17,776 nucleotides of DNA from an uncultured Eggerthellaceae bacterium (lineage in GTDB: Bacteria > Actinomycetota > Coriobacteriia > Coriobacteriales > Eggerthellaceae), in assembly GCA_934631995.1 (NCBI GenBank), contig CAKTYF010000035.1, positions 1-17,776 on the forward strand. Direction: 5' to 3'. Shown here in pieces: positions 15,394 to 17,776 of the stretch. Numbering within the stretch: position 1 is the stretch's first letter; each line of letters begins with the position of its first letter. A program made the position numbers and the translations under genes. The notes beneath the pieces are model-generated. The model worked only from the letters and a program-made list of their open reading frames with translations. It ran no database searches and was not told the origin of the DNA.

Positions 15394-15422
15394 GTTATGC
15401 GCCCATGCGCTCACCTGCGCAA
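15394..15422 (-). promoter_or_regulatory. Candidate acnA promoter
   Basis: On the minus strand TTGCGC (15417-15422) and CATAAC (15394-15399) are 17 bp apart, about 38 nt upstream of the TTG start. The hexamers are weak (3/6 and 4/6), but the layout matches the one before the membrane-protein gene. Confidence 0.3.
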
Positions 15423-15504
15423 ACAGAAGACACCGAGCCCGAGCAATCATGCGCACCTCCACAACAACACGCAATACCTGCGCAAAGAACCTCACACGTT
15501 GAAT

Positions 15505-15541
15505 TCGCAACGCGCCCTTCGCACATCGCAACACGCCCTTC
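15505..15541. repeat. Two tandem copies of a 16-bp word, 21-bp period
   Basis: TCGCAACGCGCCCTTC (15505-15520) recurs as TCGCAACACGCCCTTC (15526-15541), 15/16 identical with a 5-bp linker. It lies in the 230-bp gap between isocitrate dehydrogenase and acnA. On the minus strand it falls inside an open frame of 66 codons (15382-15582) that begins with GTG just past the isocitrate dehydrogenase stop but has no ribosome site. Confidence 0.5.
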
Positions 15542-15586
15542 AGGCAGTGCACAAGCGCGATCGCATTATCGTATCGCGCCACCGTA

Positions 15587-16675
15587 TTATCGCGTCATCG
15601 CATCAATTAAAGCATTAGTAAATTGCGAACAGGTTGCGGGCGCCGCAGAAGATCCCGTTGCGCGGCGAATGTCACCGGTAAGCACCTCGCCCTTCGCGTA
15701 TACCGCGCGCACCGCCTGACGAATGCGCTCCGCGGCTTCCTGTTCGCCCAAGTGGTCAAGCATCAACGCGCCCGACAGAATCTCTGCCGTGGGGTTCGCT
15801 AAATTCTTGCCCGCGATATCGGGTGCCGAACCATGAACGGCCTCGAACACGGCATAATCCCTGCCAATATTCGCGCCCGGCGCAATACCCAAACCGCCCA
15901 CCAGGCCTGCTGCCAGGTCGCTGGCAATGTCGCCATATAAATTCGGGAACACCACTACGTCGAATTGCGACGGATCCATGACCATATTCATGCAGAACGC
16001 ATCCACAATGCGCTCATCAAACGCAACATCCGCGTGTTCGGCAGCCACTTCGCGCGCCGTATGCAAAAACAGACCGTCGGAGAACTTCATGATATTCGCT
16101 TTATGAACAGCGGTGACTTTCTTTCGTCCCTGCTTTTCCGCGTAATCGAACGCGTACTCTACAATGTCACGCGAGGCTGTTTTGGAAATCGGCTTCAAAG
16201 AAATGCCCGAATCGGGAAGAATCGTGCATCCCGCGCGCTGCTCCACAAAATCAATGAGAGCAACAGCTTCTGCAGAGCCTTCCTCAAATTCAATACCCGC
16301 GTATAAATCTTCCGTATTTTCACGCACGATAACCAGGTCAACGTCATCGTAGCGCCCACCTGCACCGGGAAGCGACATAACGGGACGCAGGCACACATAT
16401 AGCTTGAGCGCCTGACGCAATGCAACGTTCACGCTGCGGAAGCCCGTACCCACCGGCGTGGTGATAGGACCTTTGATAGCCACGCCATTACGACGAATGG
16501 ATTCCAACGTAGATTCCGGCAGCAATGCACCGTGCGACTCCAAACACGCGGCGCCCGCAGGAGCAACTTCCCACTCAATCGATGCGCCCGACGCGTCAAC
16601 AACACGCTGCATAGCGGCAGACGTTTCCACACCAATGCCATCGCCAGGAATCAAAGTAACCGTATGTTTAGTCAT
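15587..16675 (-). CDS. Isocitrate dehydrogenase, NAD-dependent type (IDH/IPMDH family)
   Basis: Oxidative decarboxylase of the isocitrate/isopropylmalate dehydrogenase family; 362 residues. N-terminal TLIPGDGIGVE is universal in the family. SVNVALRQ followed by LYVCLRPV (about residues 80-97) is the substrate segment found in isocitrate rather than isopropylmalate enzymes, and VIVRENTEDLYAGIEF supports this. Lys in AVHKANIMK and the Asp residues of VVFPNLYGDIASD belong to the active site. HGSAPDIAGKNLANP has Asp-Ile where NADP enzymes usually have Lys-Tyr, so NAD is the likely cofactor. ATG 16675 has AAAGG 7 nt upstream; a TTG six codons earlier is less well placed. It lies upstream of acnA, so citrate to 2-oxoglutarate is encoded together, probably for glutamate supply. 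Homoisocitrate dehydrogenase is a less likely alternative. Confidence 0.9.
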   Translation of the reverse strand: MTKHTVTLIPGDGIGVETSAAMQRVVDASGASIEWEVAPAGAACLESHGALLPESTLESIRRNGVAIKGPITTPVGTGFRSVNVALRQALKLYVCLRPVMSLPGAGGRYDDVDLVIVRENTEDLYAGIEFEEGSAEAVALIDFVEQRAGCTILPDSGISLKPISKTASRDIVEYAFDYAEKQGRKKVTAVHKANIMKFSDGLFLHTAREVAAEHADVAFDERIVDAFCMNMVMDPSQFDVVVFPNLYGDIASDLAAGLVGGLGIAPGANIGRDYAVFEAVHGSAPDIAGKNLANPTAEILSGALMLDHLGEQEAAERIRQAVRAVYAKGEVLTGDIRRATGSSAAPATCSQFTNALIDAMTR

Positions 16676-16710
16676 AACGACGCCTTTCTTCAATGCACAG
16701 TTAAACCGAG

Positions 16711-16719
16711 ACTATACCA
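16711..16719 (-). promoter_or_regulatory. Extended -10 promoter of the isocitrate dehydrogenase gene
   Basis: TGG-TATAGT on the minus strand is an extended -10 with 5/6 match to TATAAT, 36 nt before the ATG and just downstream of the T tract of the preceding gene's terminator. No convincing -35 is seen; the -35 position falls inside the terminator stem. Confidence 0.45.
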
Positions 16720-16726
16720 CGGGCAT

Positions 16727-16754
16727 AAAAAATGGCGAGCCTAAAGCCCGCCAT
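16727..16754 (-). terminator. Rho-independent terminator of the helical-repeat gene
   Basis: Minus strand: ATGGCGGGC and GCTCGCCAT form nine pairs (one G-U) with a 5-nt loop, followed by a T6 tract (16727-16732). It begins 5 nt after the stop codon and separates the small gene from isocitrate dehydrogenase. Confidence 0.9.
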
Positions 16755-16759
16755 CGGTG

Positions 16760-17323
16760 TTATTTTGCAAGATTATCAACAATTGTCTGAGCTCGTCGCT
16801 GCGTCAAGCCCCTATTATTACGCGCGTCGAAGAGCATGCGATCGGAGAAGCGCTTCTTTGTTTCTGCCGACAAGTTACCCAAAGAGAAGTCAACAAGAAG
16901 ATTAAGCATATCTTGGAACTCCTGATCGCCATGGAAGCACTGAATAGCTTCGTCCAAAAGCGACCACACGTTGTCAGATGCCTGGGGCGACTGAGCACCG
17001 TAGCTGCACAGGAAACGGAACGACGCCAAATGCAATGGTCCATTATTCTCGTCAAAGAGAGCATCCTCAATGCCAGGCAATGCCTTCATGCACAAATCAG
17101 CATCGTAGACACTCAACGCCGTAAGAACATCGATAATAGCCCAACGCGTGCGCGCGTCACGAGTGTCAAGCGCATCAACCAAAGCATCACCGTACGGCAA
17201 AAGTGCTTGCGCATTATCCTTGCTGCAATCAGCTAAAGCCAAAGCAGCTTCCTGGCGTTTCTTGCGCGACGAATCCAATAAATCAGCGATTAATTTTTCA
17301 ATTTGTTTAGAAGCATCCGACAT
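16760..17323 (-). CDS. Small alpha-helical HEAT-like repeat protein, function unknown
   Basis: 187 residues, predicted soluble and almost entirely helical. Consecutive amphipathic helices of 12-18 residues alternate with short Asp/Asn turns: KQIEKLIADLLDS, KRQEAALALADCS, YGDALVDALDTRD, RTRWAIIDVLTALSVYD, ALPGIEDALFDEN, and so on. The DTRDARTRWAIIDVLTAL stretch looks like a HEAT repeat, with Asp and Arg at the turn. Such repeats usually make protein-binding scaffolds; no catalytic motif is visible. ATG 17323 has GGGAG 6 nt upstream and follows a good promoter (17360-17389), and a terminator follows at once, so it is a single-gene unit between the rRNA operon and isocitrate dehydrogenase. Being a real gene is well supported; its role is not indicated. 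Confidence 0.85.
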   Translation of the reverse strand: MSDASKQIEKLIADLLDSSRKKRQEAALALADCSKDNAQALLPYGDALVDALDTRDARTRWAIIDVLTALSVYDADLCMKALPGIEDALFDENNGPLHLASFRFLCSYGAQSPQASDNVWSLLDEAIQCFHGDQEFQDMLNLLVDFSLGNLSAETKKRFSDRMLFDARNNRGLTQRRAQTIVDNLAK

Positions 17324-17359
17324 AACAAACTCCCATTAAAACAGCGATAAATCGAATTC

Positions 17360-17389
17360 AGTATAACCCGTTTTCGCAGCGATTGGAAA
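17360..17389 (-). promoter_or_regulatory. Promoter of the helical-repeat gene
   Basis: Minus strand: TTTCCA (17384-17389, 4/6 match) and TATACT (17360-17365, 5/6 match) with an 18-bp spacer, about 37 nt upstream of the ATG. AAAACGGG occurs in the spacer (17367-17374) and again just upstream of the -35 (17391-17398), a spacing of 24 bp, which could be operator half-sites. Confidence 0.55.
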
Positions 17390-17509
17390 TCCCGTTTTTG
17401 CCAGGAACCAAGAAGCCCACGCAACATACAAAATCGAATCAGAAACGATTGCAGAACGGCTGCGGAGAAAGGGCGGGCAGAGATGTCGAACCGCGCAGGG
17501 CTGCGATGA

Positions 17510-17584
17510 AAATCGTTCACGGTTATCCGTTTTCAAGGGTTTTGCGGACGTATTCGTCCGATTTCGAAGAACTGTGAACGATTT
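17510..17584. repeat. Nested inverted repeat (11-bp outer stem, 6-bp inner hairpin)
   Basis: AAATCGTTCAC at 17510-17520 is the exact reverse complement of GTGAACGATTT at 17574-17584. Between them a second perfect hairpin, CGGACG-TATT-CGTCCG, occupies 17545-17560. The 75-bp unit lies in a gene-free stretch between the rRNA operon terminator and the promoter of the next gene and has no T tract suited to termination. It may be a dispersed palindromic (REP/MITE-like) element or a structured RNA. Confidence 0.7.
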
Positions 17585-17639
17585 CCGCGGCGGCGGCGAA
17601 GACGGCGCGGCACCGTCCGCGTTCCGCGTTGGAAAGATG

Positions 17640-17674
17640 CAAGAAGAAGAGGGGGCCGCATCGCTGCGGCCCCC
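17640..17674 (-). terminator. Probable rRNA operon terminator
   Basis: Perfect 10-bp GC-rich stem on the minus strand (GGGGGCCGCA with TGCGGCCCCC, 17651-17660 and 17665-17674) with a 4-nt loop, followed by the pyrimidine tract TCTTCTTCTT. It lies about 55 nt past the 5S rRNA 3' end. Confidence 0.8.
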
Positions 17675-17687
17675 CTTCCGGCTTCTC

Positions 17688-17711
17688 CGCGCCGGGACAT
17701 GCCCGGGCGCG
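17688..17711. repeat. GC-rich hairpin between 5S rRNA and the terminator
   Basis: CGCGCCGGG (17688-17696) pairs with CCCGGGCGCG (17702-17711) with a single bulged base and a 5-nt loop. It has no T tract, so it may support processing of the 5S 3' end or assist the following terminator. Confidence 0.5.
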
Positions 17712-17727
17712 CAAACGCCCTTCATGA

Positions 17728-17776
17728 GCGCGACGTCCTATCCTCCCACGGGCTTCCCCCGCAGTACTTTCGGCGA
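17728..17776 (-). rRNA. rrf: 5S ribosomal RNA, 3' part, cut by window edge
   Basis: The minus strand reads CGAAAGTACTGCGGGGG, AAGCCCGTGGGAGGATAGGA and CGTCGC, which matches the 3' half of bacterial 5S rRNA (GTACTGCGGGGG arm, CCGTGGGAG, then the 3' strand of helix I). About 49 nt of roughly 117 are present; the exact 3' end (17726-17731) is estimated from helix I. It implies an rRNA operon to the right, transcribed leftward. Confidence 0.88.

Noticed and set aside
15357..15586. Terminator between isocitrate dehydrogenase and acnA
   Set aside because: No stem followed by a T tract was found in this gap on the minus strand, so read-through into acnA is possible and no terminator is claimed.
17336..17725. 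Minus-strand frame of 129 codons between 5S rRNA and the helical-repeat gene
   Set aside because: It crosses the rRNA terminator, the nested palindrome and a promoter, has no ribosome site, and encodes a Ser/Arg/Pro-rich low-complexity peptide.
1..17776. CRISPR array, prophage, insertion sequence, defence or secretion system
   Set aside because: No regularly spaced repeats, transposase, integrase, toxin-antitoxin or restriction motifs were seen; the genes are housekeeping apart from two unknown proteins.

Overview
The window comes from a bacterial chromosome. Protein character, complete GatCAB genes, moderately high GC, frequent TTG starts behind strong Shine-Dalgarno sites, and many Ala- and Arg-rich shadow frames suggest an actinobacterium of class Coriobacteriia, probably Eggerthellaceae. 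That placement is inference from sequence character; no database search was possible. Every supported gene is on the minus strand, so transcription runs from the right end to the left end.

Reading in the direction of transcription: the window opens inside the 3' end of a 5S rRNA (17728-17776), followed by two strong hairpins, of which the second (17640-17674) looks like the rRNA operon terminator. A gene-free stretch of about 400 bp holds a nested inverted repeat and a promoter. Next come a small helical-repeat protein (16760-17323) with its own terminator, an NAD-type isocitrate dehydrogenase (15587-16675) and an AcnA-type aconitase (12594-15356). The last two together convert citrate to 2-oxoglutarate. 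After the aconitase terminator lies an uncharacterised 630-residue membrane-anchored protein (10377-12269), then the tight gatC-gatA-gatB operon (10148 to 6760) for amidation of misacylated tRNA, closed by a clear terminator.

The left part holds larB (LarB family), a single-domain Sua5/YrdC protein (threonylcarbamoyl-AMP synthase), a monoacylglycerol-lipase-like hydrolase, glycerol kinase and rpiB, ending in a G-U-rich terminator. Hydrolase-glpK overlap by 4 nt and glpK-rpiB by 11 nt. glyA follows with its own terminator, then upp, cut by the window edge. Sua5...rpiB...glyA...upp recalls the order known from Bacillus subtilis (ywlC...ywlF...glyA-upp); here a lipase plus glycerol kinase pair sits between Sua5 and rpiB.

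Most of the window is housekeeping. The points most worth a second look are the nested inverted repeat near the rRNA operon, the orphan membrane protein, the lipase-glpK pair inside the conserved neighbourhood, Ala-rich insertions in two unrelated enzymes, an unusual SCTT motif in the aconitase, and several small palindromes at likely promoters. I saw no CRISPR array, insertion sequence, prophage, tRNA gene or defence system.
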